A stretch of 58,472 nt of DNA from a virus: positions 1 to 58,472 of the IMG/VR virus record IMGVR_UViG_3300043468_000545, one strand, 5' to 3'. Numbering within the stretch: the stretch's first letter is position 1; every line of letters starts with the position of its first letter. The notes beneath the pieces are model-generated. The model worked only from the letters and a program-made list of their open reading frames with translations, was not told the origin of the DNA and did not search any database. Below are positions 29,023-39,828 of the stretch, piece after piece. The translations under genes and the position numbers were made by a program.

Positions 29023-30582
29023 ATGGGTAAGTTACTGCCGGCATACAAAAAAGCTATCATTGATGAGATGAAAGATAATATGCTATCGGGCACAAGCGAT
29101 TATTACGCTTTTGCCGCCGATCCTGTTGCTAGTCTTACTGTTCCCGCACTAGCAAATGACGATTATGATACAAATTATCCTGTTTGGTCAATGCTTTTTG
29201 GTAAACGACTTACCTACAATGATGTTGTATTGGTAATTGATAATAAACAATGGGAATATGGAAAAGTTTTTGACGAGTATGATAACACTTCAGATACAGT
29301 GCATTCTAACAGCAATTTTTATACTGTTTGTATTCCTGGTATTGTTGGTGGTAATTATCTAATATATAAATGCATAGATAATGCCAATGGATCCCCTTCA
29401 ACAATTGATCCTAGTACTATTGGTGATCCTCAAGGTAAACTATCATTTCAAACATCAGATGGTTATGTTTGGCGCTATGTTTACTCAGTTTCTTCTGCAA
29501 ATTATGATAAGTTTGCAACACACGATTATATTCCGGTTTATACAGATCAAAACATATTTGCTACTGCATCAAGTTATTCGGGCGTAGAAGTTGTAGTGTT
29601 AACTAATCCAGGATCTGGTTACGACGCTCATCATGATGGTGTCGTAGAAGCTGTATTAAATAGTACTATGATTCAGATTTCTTCAAACGCATCATCTCTT
29701 AATGAGTTTTATACTAATAACGGAATTTATATTTACAATACATTTGAAACCACTTCTCAGTTAACATATGTTAAACAATATATTTCTAACACTACTGGTA
29801 ATTTCGTAAGAGTGCAAGACGAAGGAATTGACCCTGATAATATAATCGAAGGTGAAACTCAGTATAAAATTAGCCCAAGAGTAGTTTTTAATACAGACGC
29901 TGATTTGGGAGCTAGACCAAAAGCTTATACTACGATTAACCCTTATCAGAATTCTATTGGTAGTATAGTTATGCTTGATATTGGCACTGGTATTACAAGA
30001 GCCGAAGTTTCTATCCAAAGTAACACTCTTTGGGGTTCTGGTGCTACTGCTTATGCTATTGTTCCTCCTCCAGGAGGCCATGGAAGCGACCCAACATCAG
30101 AATTAGACGCTAAAGGGTTTTGTGTTGCTTTTAGATTCTCTAATAATGAATTATCAACAATACCCGACAATATCAAATATTCTAAAATTGGATTGTTGAA
30201 AAATCCCTACGCTATGGATACGAATTTCGAAAAAAGCGAAAACAGATACCAATCTAATACTTTTAATCAACTTTTGAAGTTTGACATTAACAATATATTT
30301 TATACTTTTGATGTTGAAGATATTATCTATGGTGAGAGTTCTGGCGCTAAAGGAATCATTACATTTGTCAACAGTACAGCGATGTATGTTGCTGGAGATA
30401 GAAGCTTCGAAGACGGCGAGAGAATTACTTATGAAGATGGTACACCTACCCTCAATATAACTATAAGTTCAGAGGGCGCTATTTACACCAAAGACATTAG
30501 CCCTCTTTATGTTCAGAATATAAATACAGTTGAAAGATCAAACACGCAGACTGAATCATTCAAGTTGATTGTAGAATTTTAA
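29023..30582 (+). CDS. gp8: baseplate wedge protein gp8-like, 519 aa
   Basis: Matches gp8 in the N-terminal half: an early Tyr/Phe-rich strand (SGTSDYYAFAADP), DTNYPVWSMLFGKRLTYNDV, NYLIYKCIDNANGSPS, and SDGYVWRYVYSV. The last is equivalent to GDGYVWEYLF in T4 gp8. T4 gp8 is 334 aa. The extra length is mostly C-terminal, including a DVEDIIYGESSGAKGIITFV module like ones in the neighbouring baseplate proteins. gp8 forms dimers on the wedge periphery. Confidence 0.8.
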   Translation: MGKLLPAYKKAIIDEMKDNMLSGTSDYYAFAADPVASLTVPALANDDYDTNYPVWSMLFGKRLTYNDVVLVIDNKQWEYGKVFDEYDNTSDTVHSNSNFYTVCIPGIVGGNYLIYKCIDNANGSPSTIDPSTIGDPQGKLSFQTSDGYVWRYVYSVSSANYDKFATHDYIPVYTDQNIFATASSYSGVEVVVLTNPGSGYDAHHDGVVEAVLNSTMIQISSNASSLNEFYTNNGIYIYNTFETTSQLTYVKQYISNTTGNFVRVQDEGIDPDNIIEGETQYKISPRVVFNTDADLGARPKAYTTINPYQNSIGSIVMLDIGTGITRAEVSIQSNTLWGSGATAYAIVPPPGGHGSDPTSELDAKGFCVAFRFSNNELSTIPDNIKYSKIGLLKNPYAMDTNFEKSENRYQSNTFNQLLKFDINNIFYTFDVEDIIYGESSGAKGIITFVNSTAMYVAGDRSFEDGERITYEDGTPTLNITISSEGAIYTKDISPLYVQNINTVERSNTQTESFKLIVEF

Positions 30583-30595
30583 GTAGGATTAGAAA

Positions 30596-33500
30596 ATGCC
30601 AATAAACACAAATTTTAACGTCAACCCTTACTTTGACGATTATGATGAAAATAAAAATTATTATAAAGTCCTTTTTAGACCTTCTTCAGCTATTCAAGCA
30701 CGCGAACTTAATCAAATGCAGACTATTCTGCAGAAACAAATTGATAGGTTTGGTCAGCATGTATTTAAGAATGGAGCTATAGTATTAGATGGTTCTTTTG
30801 ACTACGAACATCTAATAGACACCGTAAAGGTGGCTTCGTTAACTCAAGATCTAGAATCATCATATTTTGTTGGAAAAATTGTTACTGGATCTGTTTCCGG
30901 CGTCGAAGCTTACATAAAACACGTAGACTATGATTTCGATAATAATGTTTATGTATTTTTCGTTAGATATACAAAATCAGGCACAGATACTAATTTCTTT
31001 CTGACGGACGAAATTGTTACTGACAATAGCAATCCTAATAATTTCTTTAAAACTGTAGAAGAAGATTGCAACTCAGTAGGAACTATCTTTAGCATTTCAC
31101 AAGGCGTAATGTTCTCGAAAGGATTTTTTGCAGCCTTTCCTGCACAAACAGCAGCGCTTTCTTTTTATACTACAACTCCTTCTGTTATAGTAGGATTTAA
31201 GGTTGTAGAATCAGTTGTAACAGATTTACAAGATCCATCTTTATTGGATAATGCACTGGGATCTCCTAATGAAAACGCTCCAGGAGCTCATAGATTTGCA
31301 GTAGATCCTGTTCTTACGGTTGAAGATTATGATGCAGAAATAACCGATCCTGACTTCTCAATTCTTTGTGTTATTAAGAACGGCATTATTGAACAGTCTA
31401 AAGAAAGAACTGAATATGCGAGAATTTATGACGAATTCGCAAAAAGAACTTTCGACGAATCAGGCGATTATTATGTTTCTGGTTTTAACGCAAGAGTAAG
31501 AGAACATTTAAACGTAAACGAAAACGAAGGTTTGTTTTCGTTGTCCGAAGGTGGTGATTCTCAAAAACTAACTATTGACATTGATCCTGGTGTTGCTTAC
31601 GTAAAAGGATATGAAGTTAATAAGCTAATCACACAACATATTATTACTGATAAGGGTATAGAATACGAATCTGAGAATAGCGAAACTATTAATGCAAGAA
31701 CAAGTGGATATTATCTAGTAAAAGAAGCATTAGGAACATTATCTCTAGATACTGGAACTTTAGTAAATCTTTATGATGCCGCTGAACAGAGAATCACAAA
31801 TAAGACTACATTGGCAACAGCAAATACTGGCAGATTAATTGGTACTGCCAGAGTTAAATATTTTGCATATGATTCCGGAATACAGGGTTCGGCAAATGGT
31901 TCGTATAGATTATATCTATATGATACACAGCTTTCAAATGGCAATATTACAAATCTTAGATCAGTAGGTATTAATTCTACGTTTTTTGCTGATGTTCAAT
32001 TAAATTCAAACAACACTCCGATATATAACGATTATAATCTTAATACCTTAATTTATAAGGTAAATACTGATTATACTAGATCGCTTAGAGGCACTAATGG
32101 TATTTCTGATACTATTTTCAATTTTAGCAGAACAGAATCTAGAAACACAAATTTTGCCACCGGTGGTATTCTAACTTTATCTTTAAGTGGTTCTGATCAA
32201 GAAGAATTAGCATATTCTACTGGTTCTTTTTCTTCAACTGAAAAAAGAACTATTCTTCTTACTGTTAATGCTAATAAAGATATTCATTTGTTCTCGCCAT
32301 CTGGAGTGGTCTCCGGAACTTCTGGACAAGGTAATCTCGTCGGAACTTCTACATATTTTTCTAGATTGAATTCTGGGGATAGAATCAAAGTAGGCGGTAA
32401 TTACTATTTCGTAAACACCGTATACAGCGATATATCGATGAGTATTGTGGGAACTCTTTCTACTAGCCCAGTTTCTAATACAATCTATAGATCATACATA
32501 GCGGGCGATATAGTTGATTTAACTGTGAAGGGTAGTTCGGGTGTAATCAGAGACGTTAGTCTGTCAACTTCTGGTGTTATGACCGTTGATTTGAAAGAAG
32601 ATACTTCAAACACAACAGGTTCTGTTTCATGTTCAATCACTTATAATATTACTAGAAGTGGCGCTCAAGAAATCAAAAAAATATTGAGCCCTAGACGTTA
32701 TGTTATGATCAATACAGCAACTAACGTTGCTAATAGTGTTGGACCATATAATTTGGGACTATCGGACGTTTATAGAATAAGATCCATAAGAATTAAAACT
32801 GGTGCGTTTGTTAATAATACTGATGGTACTGATGCTACATCATATTTTGCTCTAGATGATGGTCAAAGAGATTGTTTTTACGACCATGCTTCTTTGGTAT
32901 TTAGAGGTGGTATTGATATTAAAAACAAATATCTGTTGGTTGAATTGGATCATTTTGAGGCGGATTATACCGGTGGCGCTGGATATTTTTCTGTTGATTC
33001 GTATCCAGTTGATGATACAACAGTTTCTGAAAATACAATTTTCACATATCAAATACCAGTATATTCTACGTCATACGGAGAAATATTTGATTTAAGAAAT
33101 TGTATGGATTTCAGACCATACAAAATTGCAACAGCTGCTAGCACTCAAGCTACTTCATCTGGCAATATTTCTGCAGCAACAGTAAATCCAGCAATAACCA
33201 CTTCTTTGTATGTTCCTACAGGCGGTTTGAGAACTTCTATTCCTGGAAGTAATATGTATATTGATTATTCATATTATCTTGCTAGAAGAGATTTGGTCGC
33301 TGTGGACACTAATGGTAATTTTATTTTATATAAAGGCAAGCCAGATATAAATCCTATCAGCCCTATTGCGCCTGATAATGTTATGCCTTTGGTTAGAGCT
33401 CTTATCAAACCATATCCTTCTTTATCTGAAACTTATGCAAGACAGCTTGGCAATCAAACATATGGTTGTACTGCCAAAAATATTGCAAATAAAAGATATA

Positions 33501-36500
33501 CTATGAAGGATATTGGCACTATTAAAAATAGAGTTGATAATCTAGATTATTATAATGCTTTGACTCTATTGGAAAAGTCGGCAACGGATTTAAATATCAC
33601 AGATGCTGCTACTGGCCTGGATAGATTTAAAAACGGATTCTTTGTTGACGGTTTTGTAGATCATTCTTTGGGCGATACTAGAAATGTAGATTACCTATGC
33701 TCTATCGATTCTAAAGAAAATTGTATCAGACCTTTCCATGAAGCAGATTCTGTAAAGTATCAATATCAATCTTCAGGTTCTTCTGGCGTTCAACTAACTG
33801 GTAATTTGTTAACAAGACCATATACCGAAACGGTATTACTCAGTCAGAAAAACATTTCAACAAGAAGAAATATTGAATATAGTGTTTACAGATTCGTTGG
33901 AAGAATGACCTTTCGACCAGAAACTGATATTTGGTGCGACCAAAACACCGTTGATAAAAAAATTACTTATGGCGACGATTTACCTAATCCTATTTTGTTA
34001 AGCACAGAATGGACCTCTTGGGAAAAATATAGTGTAGGACAGCCAGTCTATAACGTTTATTCAACAAATGATGGAGGTTGGGGTAATAACTGGGATGGCG
34101 GCAAATCATTAGAAGGATCGTTCTCTAGTTATAAAGACGCTTTAGATTTTGCTAAACCAGTTAAAACAAACACTCTTCCTGGTGGTTACTATGCTCAGAA
34201 TCCAAGCGGAAATTATAATCCAAGATCACCATTTCGTTTAGCTAATGGCCAATTAGTTACTGGTTATTTTGGTTGGTCAACGAACCCAGATATAGCCATT
34301 CAAATGGGCAGGGGTGGTTTCGGTGGTAATACACCTGATAATTACTATCGTTCTTTCGCTATCGAAGGCACTGACCCTGGCTACACAGAACGTAGAAGCA
34401 AGATTCAAAAGTCTCTTGACTGGGGCACAGAAACACAAACTCTCGGTTCTTTCGTAACTGATGTTACATTAGCAACATATATTAGACCACAGACTATCAC
34501 TGTAACAGTTCAAGGTCTAAAAGCCAGAACTAGATATTGGGTATATTTTGACTCAGAAAATATGACCAATTATTGTTCTCAGTGGAATTATTATCTTTTT
34601 GGTAATAGACCACATAGCTATAAAGCTGAAGGCGCAGAACTTATTACTGATGATGGCGGCGATCTTATTTTTGATTTGAGATTGCCAACAACTGGTAAGC
34701 GTTTCAAAGTTGGTACCAAGGAAGTAATTGTAACTGACTCGCCAACTAATGCTGTTGATGCATCTTCTCATGCCAGAGGGTATTGGACTTCTCTTGGAAT
34801 CAACGCCCAGAAACAAAACACTATTGTTTCTACCGTTGTTCCTACTATTGAAACCAATTCAACCCCAGAAGAAAGATTTATCCCAGGAAAGGGACAAACT
34901 CTAGAAATTTGGGCTTGTTCATGTATGGCATATTCATTCAAAGTTGATGTGCCACCAACAGAAGATGGTATTTTCTTAACTTCTGTGGACATTTTCATCG
35001 AATCAATGCACCCAACTCTTGGAGTATGGTTTGAAATTAGAGAAATGAACGCTGGTGGTGTTACTAAGAATCAGGTTCCTTATTCTGAAGTTTGGATGAA
35101 GAGAAATGATCCTAGAATTAGATTGAATCCTGTTGGAACAACTAATTTCCAAGCCACAAAGGTAAACTTCCCTTCGCCCGTTTACTTAATGAATAATACT
35201 TCTTATGCGTTTGTTATTCACACTGAAGGCTTGAATCCAGACACTTATTTCTGGGTTTCAAGACTAGGCGAAACTGATGTTCTCACTAACAGTCAAATTA
35301 CCAGTAGAAGATTGACAGGAACGCTTTATACTACCAATAACAATACTAACTATGATATGGTTCCTGACGTAGACTTGACTTGCACCTTCAACAGAGCAAA
35401 CTTTGCTGTTGGTACAGGAACTGCTATACTTGGCAATATTCCTCAAGAATACATTAAACTAAAATCAGGCGCTGGTGTTTTCACTACTTATGGTGAAGAA
35501 ATTGTTGGATCAGATAAACTAGCACTGACAAGCATAACTTCAACAGGAAATACTATTATAGTTGGTGATATTCTCACAGGTTCAAGCTCAGGCGCTGTTG
35601 GTAATGTTATTGCAATAGGCGCTGGATCAACATATTCTACCACAGGAATTGGTTTCTCTAATACTGAAACTGTTACTGTTAAGAATTCTGCTGGAACTCT
35701 TAAGAATATTTCAGCTATTGTTAACGGTATATACAGTGGTTTAGGAAAACTAAAATCTTACGATAGTGCGAATAATATTTTTGTTGTTGAAGAATCTAAT
35801 GGTTTGTATCTAGCAAACGGTGTAGTTAGAGGAATAAAGAGCGCGAACGTTGGTGTTATTGATTCGTTTACTTATTATCCATATTCTACCACATGTTTGA
35901 AGCCTCATTATTTAACTTTTAGAAACACTTCTTGTGGATTCGAAAAAAGAGGTTTTAGATCTGATACAAACACATATGGGAATTATTATCCTGGATTACC
36001 AGACGTTTCTTCAGATTTTTACGAGGAAAATAAGATACTTTCTAGAGTAAATGAAATATCTTTGAATTCTGGATTCCCAAGTTCGCAATCTAGAGCAACA
36101 TTGACTACTTCTAGTGCATTTGTTTCTCCAGTTATCGATCTATCTAGAGGCAACAGCGTTTATGTTCATAATTTAATTAATGCAGACGATCCGGATGTAT
36201 TAATATTGGACAACATCGACGAAGGAGCTAATACCATAATCATAGGTGATAAGATCGTTGGTTCAGTAAATGGTTATGTTACATCTATTATAGGAAACAC
36301 ATGTATTACTGATGTAAACGGATATGCAAACGCCGAAACAATTACTGTATATGAATCTACAGGTACAACAAGCAAAGGCATAACTGCTAATCTTGTAAGC
36401 GTTTCTAAATCCGAAAACCAAATCTCTGGAGGCGGTCTAATAAATAGATATATTAGTAAAGTCATTACTTTAGCAGAGGGTCAAGACGCAGAAGATCTGA

Positions 36501-36853
36501 TAGTTAAGGTAACTGCATACAGACCAGTTGGAACCGATGTTAAAGTTTGGTTTAAAGTTGCTAACGCAGAAGACTTCCAAGGGTTGAGTAATAAAAAATG
36601 GACGCCAATGGTCTATTTTGACTCGATTTATAGTTCAAGCGTAAACAATAGAGATTTCTTAGAATTTGATTATTCTATAAATCCTGAAAACTATGACGGT
36701 AATGGTATATTACAATATACTTCTGAAGGAAACACTTTTAAGGGTTTCAAACAGTTCCAAATTAAGATTGGATTATATGGTAATGCTGATGGTATAAGTT
36801 CAGCGTTAGTTCCTAAAGTTGGTGACCTTAGAGTCATTGCACTACAGAGATAA
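30596..36853 (+). CDS. giant DUF4815 baseplate/tail protein, 2085 aa
   Basis: The N-terminus is the DUF4815 signature: NPYFDDYDENKNYYKVLFRP, SSAIQARELNQMQTILQKQI and FGQHVFKNGAIVLDGSF. Many beta domains follow. About residues 1270-1420 look like an Ig/fibronectin-type part (TYIRPQTITVTVQGLKARTR). About 1425-1600 is a beta-sandwich (KGQTLEIWACSCMAYSFKVD). Two small GD.I.GSSSG-type modules sit near residues 1656 and 1882. The C-terminus has FKQFQIKIGLYGNADG. It is much larger than typical DUF4815 proteins. Probably the outer wedge to which fibres attach; DUF4815 has no assigned biochemistry that I know of. Confidence 0.8.
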   Translation: MPINTNFNVNPYFDDYDENKNYYKVLFRPSSAIQARELNQMQTILQKQIDRFGQHVFKNGAIVLDGSFDYEHLIDTVKVASLTQDLESSYFVGKIVTGSVSGVEAYIKHVDYDFDNNVYVFFVRYTKSGTDTNFFLTDEIVTDNSNPNNFFKTVEEDCNSVGTIFSISQGVMFSKGFFAAFPAQTAALSFYTTTPSVIVGFKVVESVVTDLQDPSLLDNALGSPNENAPGAHRFAVDPVLTVEDYDAEITDPDFSILCVIKNGIIEQSKERTEYARIYDEFAKRTFDESGDYYVSGFNARVREHLNVNENEGLFSLSEGGDSQKLTIDIDPGVAYVKGYEVNKLITQHIITDKGIEYESENSETINARTSGYYLVKEALGTLSLDTGTLVNLYDAAEQRITNKTTLATANTGRLIGTARVKYFAYDSGIQGSANGSYRLYLYDTQLSNGNITNLRSVGINSTFFADVQLNSNNTPIYNDYNLNTLIYKVNTDYTRSLRGTNGISDTIFNFSRTESRNTNFATGGILTLSLSGSDQEELAYSTGSFSSTEKRTILLTVNANKDIHLFSPSGVVSGTSGQGNLVGTSTYFSRLNSGDRIKVGGNYYFVNTVYSDISMSIVGTLSTSPVSNTIYRSYIAGDIVDLTVKGSSGVIRDVSLSTSGVMTVDLKEDTSNTTGSVSCSITYNITRSGAQEIKKILSPRRYVMINTATNVANSVGPYNLGLSDVYRIRSIRIKTGAFVNNTDGTDATSYFALDDGQRDCFYDHASLVFRGGIDIKNKYLLVELDHFEADYTGGAGYFSVDSYPVDDTTVSENTIFTYQIPVYSTSYGEIFDLRNCMDFRPYKIATAASTQATSSGNISAATVNPAITTSLYVPTGGLRTSIPGSNMYIDYSYYLARRDLVAVDTNGNFILYKGKPDINPISPIAPDNVMPLVRALIKPYPSLSETYARQLGNQTYGCTAKNIANKRYTMKDIGTIKNRVDNLDYYNALTLLEKSATDLNITDAATGLDRFKNGFFVDGFVDHSLGDTRNVDYLCSIDSKENCIRPFHEADSVKYQYQSSGSSGVQLTGNLLTRPYTETVLLSQKNISTRRNIEYSVYRFVGRMTFRPETDIWCDQNTVDKKITYGDDLPNPILLSTEWTSWEKYSVGQPVYNVYSTNDGGWGNNWDGGKSLEGSFSSYKDALDFAKPVKTNTLPGGYYAQNPSGNYNPRSPFRLANGQLVTGYFGWSTNPDIAIQMGRGGFGGNTPDNYYRSFAIEGTDPGYTERRSKIQKSLDWGTETQTLGSFVTDVTLATYIRPQTITVTVQGLKARTRYWVYFDSENMTNYCSQWNYYLFGNRPHSYKAEGAELITDDGGDLIFDLRLPTTGKRFKVGTKEVIVTDSPTNAVDASSHARGYWTSLGINAQKQNTIVSTVVPTIETNSTPEERFIPGKGQTLEIWACSCMAYSFKVDVPPTEDGIFLTSVDIFIESMHPTLGVWFEIREMNAGGVTKNQVPYSEVWMKRNDPRIRLNPVGTTNFQATKVNFPSPVYLMNNTSYAFVIHTEGLNPDTYFWVSRLGETDVLTNSQITSRRLTGTLYTTNNNTNYDMVPDVDLTCTFNRANFAVGTGTAILGNIPQEYIKLKSGAGVFTTYGEEIVGSDKLALTSITSTGNTIIVGDILTGSSSGAVGNVIAIGAGSTYSTTGIGFSNTETVTVKNSAGTLKNISAIVNGIYSGLGKLKSYDSANNIFVVEESNGLYLANGVVRGIKSANVGVIDSFTYYPYSTTCLKPHYLTFRNTSCGFEKRGFRSDTNTYGNYYPGLPDVSSDFYEENKILSRVNEISLNSGFPSSQSRATLTTSSAFVSPVIDLSRGNSVYVHNLINADDPDVLILDNIDEGANTIIIGDKIVGSVNGYVTSIIGNTCITDVNGYANAETITVYESTGTTSKGITANLVSVSKSENQISGGGLINRYISKVITLAEGQDAEDLIVKVTAYRPVGTDVKVWFKVANAEDFQGLSNKKWTPMVYFDSIYSSSVNNRDFLEFDYSINPENYDGNGILQYTSEGNTFKGFKQFQIKIGLYGNADGISSALVPKVGDLRVIALQR

Positions 36854-36857
36854 TACG

Positions 36858-37064
36858 ATGGAACAGAAAACTGAAAAAGAAGGTTTGTATAGAGATTTGA
36901 CTACAGGAGCGTTATTAAACAAAAATAACGCTGCTCTGTTAGCTTATAAAATAAAAAGAGAAAAAGAAAAAGAATTCGAATCTTTCAAAGAAAAAATAAA
37001 AAGAATTGATGATGATATTTCTGAAATCAAAAATGTTCTTAAGGCTATAGCAGAGAAGATCTAG
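36858..37064 (+). CDS. small coiled-coil protein, 68 aa
   Basis: ATG 36858 is chosen; the frame is open further upstream but overlaps the previous gene. The N-terminus is EGLYRDLTTGALLNKNNAAL; the rest is a charged coiled coil (KIKREKEKEFESFKEK, then DISEIKNVLKAIAEKI). Similar small proteins occur among the tail genes of other T4-like phages. A role as a fibre or neck adaptor is possible but unproven. Confidence 0.65.
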   Translation: MEQKTEKEGLYRDLTTGALLNKNNAALLAYKIKREKEKEFESFKEKIKRIDDDISEIKNVLKAIAEKI

Positions 37065-37065
37065 A

Positions 37066-39828
37066 ATGACAATTAATGTAGCAAATACGGAATTAAATAA
37101 CACGTTTGAATTTTGGCGTGCAAGAACAAACGAACTTGCAACGCTAATGTCAAATTGTGTGATTACAACCACAGCAAATTTGGCTTCAGCCCAAACTGCT
37201 GGCAATGCTGCAATTTCAGGTAGATTTTCTGCTAATAGTTTAACAGCTGCCAATGTTTACACTAATAGTGTTCTTACTGTCAATGTTTCATCTATTAATT
37301 CTGTTAGCGAAGACTATTACTTCACAGTAAATACGACTACTCTTACTTTAGGTAATAATACTTGTAATACATACATCACGCCAATTTCTATCAGAGCTAA
37401 TAATGTTCTGGTCAATGATAATGTTGCTATCAACACTTCAGCTTTGTTTGTTGGTGATATCAACGGAAATCTAGTTGTAAATAAAACTAGCGTTTATATA
37501 CAAAGTAATGATATTGTTAATACCGTATTAACTTCTACAAGTTTCAGAGTTTCGAACAATAACGTTAATTCTAACTTAACATACAATACATTAACAATTG
37601 GAAACGTAGTAGTAAACAGTACATCAGTGTCGTTCCCAACAGTTACTGGGACTCCTGTAATTAATTCTTCTACGATAGTTATTGGCGCTAATGTTTACGC
37701 AAATACTTCAACATTATTGATTGGTAATTCAACTGTAAACTCTACAGTCAATTCGACAATGGTTCAAATGTCGAATTCTTCCGGCACCGCCAATTTAACT
37801 CCTGTTCATTTAAGAATTGGAACTTCATTCGTCAACAGTTCAATTATAACGACAGGTAATGTTACAATAAACACAACTGCAGTTATTGCGGGTTCTATTA
37901 ATTCTCCGGATCAAGCTATAACTGCATATTCTAATAATAATGTTACTATTTACAGCGAATCAAACTCTTATTACGCTGTATATGGTAAATCGAATTCTAG
38001 TGTTGGTGTTTCTGGTGTTTCTAATACTGGCATTGGTGTTTCTGGATCTTCGGAAACAAGTTACGGTGTTATGGGTTCTGCTAATAGTGGTTGGGGTGGT
38101 ATATTCACTTCTAAATCTGGCGGTTCTCTATATGCTGGTAACAACACTACAGAATTCTTCAGAGTAGCAGTTACTGGCTATGTTGGTATTGGTAACGCTT
38201 CTCCGGCGCATGCTCTATCTATCAATGGCAACGTATACGTACTATCTTCTGTTAATATTGCAACAAATTTCGTTGCAAACACTGCAGGCATATATCATAC
38301 TGGAACTGCTAATCTAAACACTTTGACTGTAGGTTCCAATACTTCGGCCAATCAATCTATCACAGCATATTCTAATAATAACGAAGCTGTTGTTGGTTTC
38401 TCTAATACTAACTATGCTATTCGTGGTATTTCTAATACTAGCTATGGCGTTTATGGTGTATCAACTTCTAATGTTGGTGTCGTTGGTGAATCGACATCTA
38501 GTTGGGGTGGATATTTCGTATCAACTACTGGTAATTCTCTGTTTGCTGGTAACAACACTACAGAATTTTTTAGAGTAGCATCCAACGGAAATGTAGGCGT
38601 TGGTTCTTCTACTAACACAGATTCTAGATTTAGAGTTTTTGACGTTAATTCTAATGCCGGGATTAGAATAGGTTTCTCTGGTACAAGCGTAAATCAATAT
38701 GAAGCAAACACTCACAATTTCAGAGATACTTCAGGTAATATATTAGTTACTTCAAATACATCCGGCGTAGGAATAAACAACACATCTTTCATCACTAGCG
38801 ATAGATTGTCGGTTGGAGGTAATGTTTATTTTGATTCTAATCTTCGTGTTGTAACGAGCGTAAATTCTGCATCATTCACTGTAGGAACTGCTACTATCTC
38901 TAATTCCACTGGTTTTTGGACTACTGGCACAGTAAACGCTGCTGTTCATTCTGTTGGATCTGTTGTCATAGCTAATACTAGTGGTGTGTTTGTTTCTAAT
39001 TCAGTAAATGCTAATACTGTGCGTATAGGTAGTACCTCTGTAAACACATCAGTCAATTCTACAGCGTTTTTTGCTACTAATGGAACACAGACAACCACTA
39101 TCAATGCTACTTCTATTTCTACAAACGCTAATATAGTTGGCACTGGTAACGTAGATATTTGTAGTGGAGTTTCTGGTGCTGCATATGCCAATGTCCGTGG
39201 TGATTTGTTCGTTAGAGGAAACTTGCAAGTTAGCGGTAATTTGGCTTATACTGGTGTTGCTATTGGCGATGTTATTCCAGCTGGTAACACCTACAATCTA
39301 GGTAATATTAACAACAGATGGGGTTTGTATTCTGGAGAAATTATCGCTTCTGGTAATGTGTCAACTTCCAGAAGTATATCTGTCAATACAGAAATAATTC
39401 TTGGAAATACTTCTACGACTTCTTTTATTACCATTGTACCCCCTAATAACACTCAGAGGACTCAAGGTAATACATTCCTAAGCGCCAATGGTTCTTGGAG
39501 CAATCTACCTACTTTGCCCATAACTAATAATGCGGTGACAACATCAGGAACAACGGCTCAAGTTATTGACAGTGTACTGCTCTCCGATAACGACGCTTAC
39601 GAATGGTTAGTTAATGTTGTTGATAATATAACAACCGGTAGAAGACATGCCACTAAAGTTATAGCAACAACAAATTCTACTGCTATGGTTGGTACAGAAT
39701 ACGCAACAATATTCAATGTTGCATCTTTAGGAACTTTTAATGTCTCCTCTAATGCAACTCATGGTCTTTTGCAGTATACACCAGTTTCAACTTCAACAAC
39801 AGTATCGTTTAGTAGGATCAACACCTAA
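37066..39828 (+). CDS. tail fibre protein with duplicated GV-repeat module, 920 aa
   Basis: A short helical N-terminus (ELNNTFEFWRARTNELATLM) precedes long Asn/Thr/Ser-rich beta repeats. A module of about 110-140 residues occurs twice (nt about 37912-38200 and 38345-38620). Each copy has QxITAYSNNN, a run of GV.G.S pseudo-repeats, SxWGG, and AGNNTTEFFRVA followed by a VGIG/VGVG turn. The C-terminus ends with a compact beta domain (GRRHATKVIATTNSTAMVG). It is probably a trimeric fibre. The last base is shared with the next start (TAATG). Confidence 0.75.
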   Translation: MTINVANTELNNTFEFWRARTNELATLMSNCVITTTANLASAQTAGNAAISGRFSANSLTAANVYTNSVLTVNVSSINSVSEDYYFTVNTTTLTLGNNTCNTYITPISIRANNVLVNDNVAINTSALFVGDINGNLVVNKTSVYIQSNDIVNTVLTSTSFRVSNNNVNSNLTYNTLTIGNVVVNSTSVSFPTVTGTPVINSSTIVIGANVYANTSTLLIGNSTVNSTVNSTMVQMSNSSGTANLTPVHLRIGTSFVNSSIITTGNVTINTTAVIAGSINSPDQAITAYSNNNVTIYSESNSYYAVYGKSNSSVGVSGVSNTGIGVSGSSETSYGVMGSANSGWGGIFTSKSGGSLYAGNNTTEFFRVAVTGYVGIGNASPAHALSINGNVYVLSSVNIATNFVANTAGIYHTGTANLNTLTVGSNTSANQSITAYSNNNEAVVGFSNTNYAIRGISNTSYGVYGVSTSNVGVVGESTSSWGGYFVSTTGNSLFAGNNTTEFFRVASNGNVGVGSSTNTDSRFRVFDVNSNAGIRIGFSGTSVNQYEANTHNFRDTSGNILVTSNTSGVGINNTSFITSDRLSVGGNVYFDSNLRVVTSVNSASFTVGTATISNSTGFWTTGTVNAAVHSVGSVVIANTSGVFVSNSVNANTVRIGSTSVNTSVNSTAFFATNGTQTTTINATSISTNANIVGTGNVDICSGVSGAAYANVRGDLFVRGNLQVSGNLAYTGVAIGDVIPAGNTYNLGNINNRWGLYSGEIIASGNVSTSRSISVNTEIILGNTSTTSFITIVPPNNTQRTQGNTFLSANGSWSNLPTLPITNNAVTTSGTTAQVIDSVLLSDNDAYEWLVNVVDNITTGRRHATKVIATTNSTAMVGTEYATIFNVASLGTFNVSSNATHGLLQYTPVSTSTTVSFSRINT

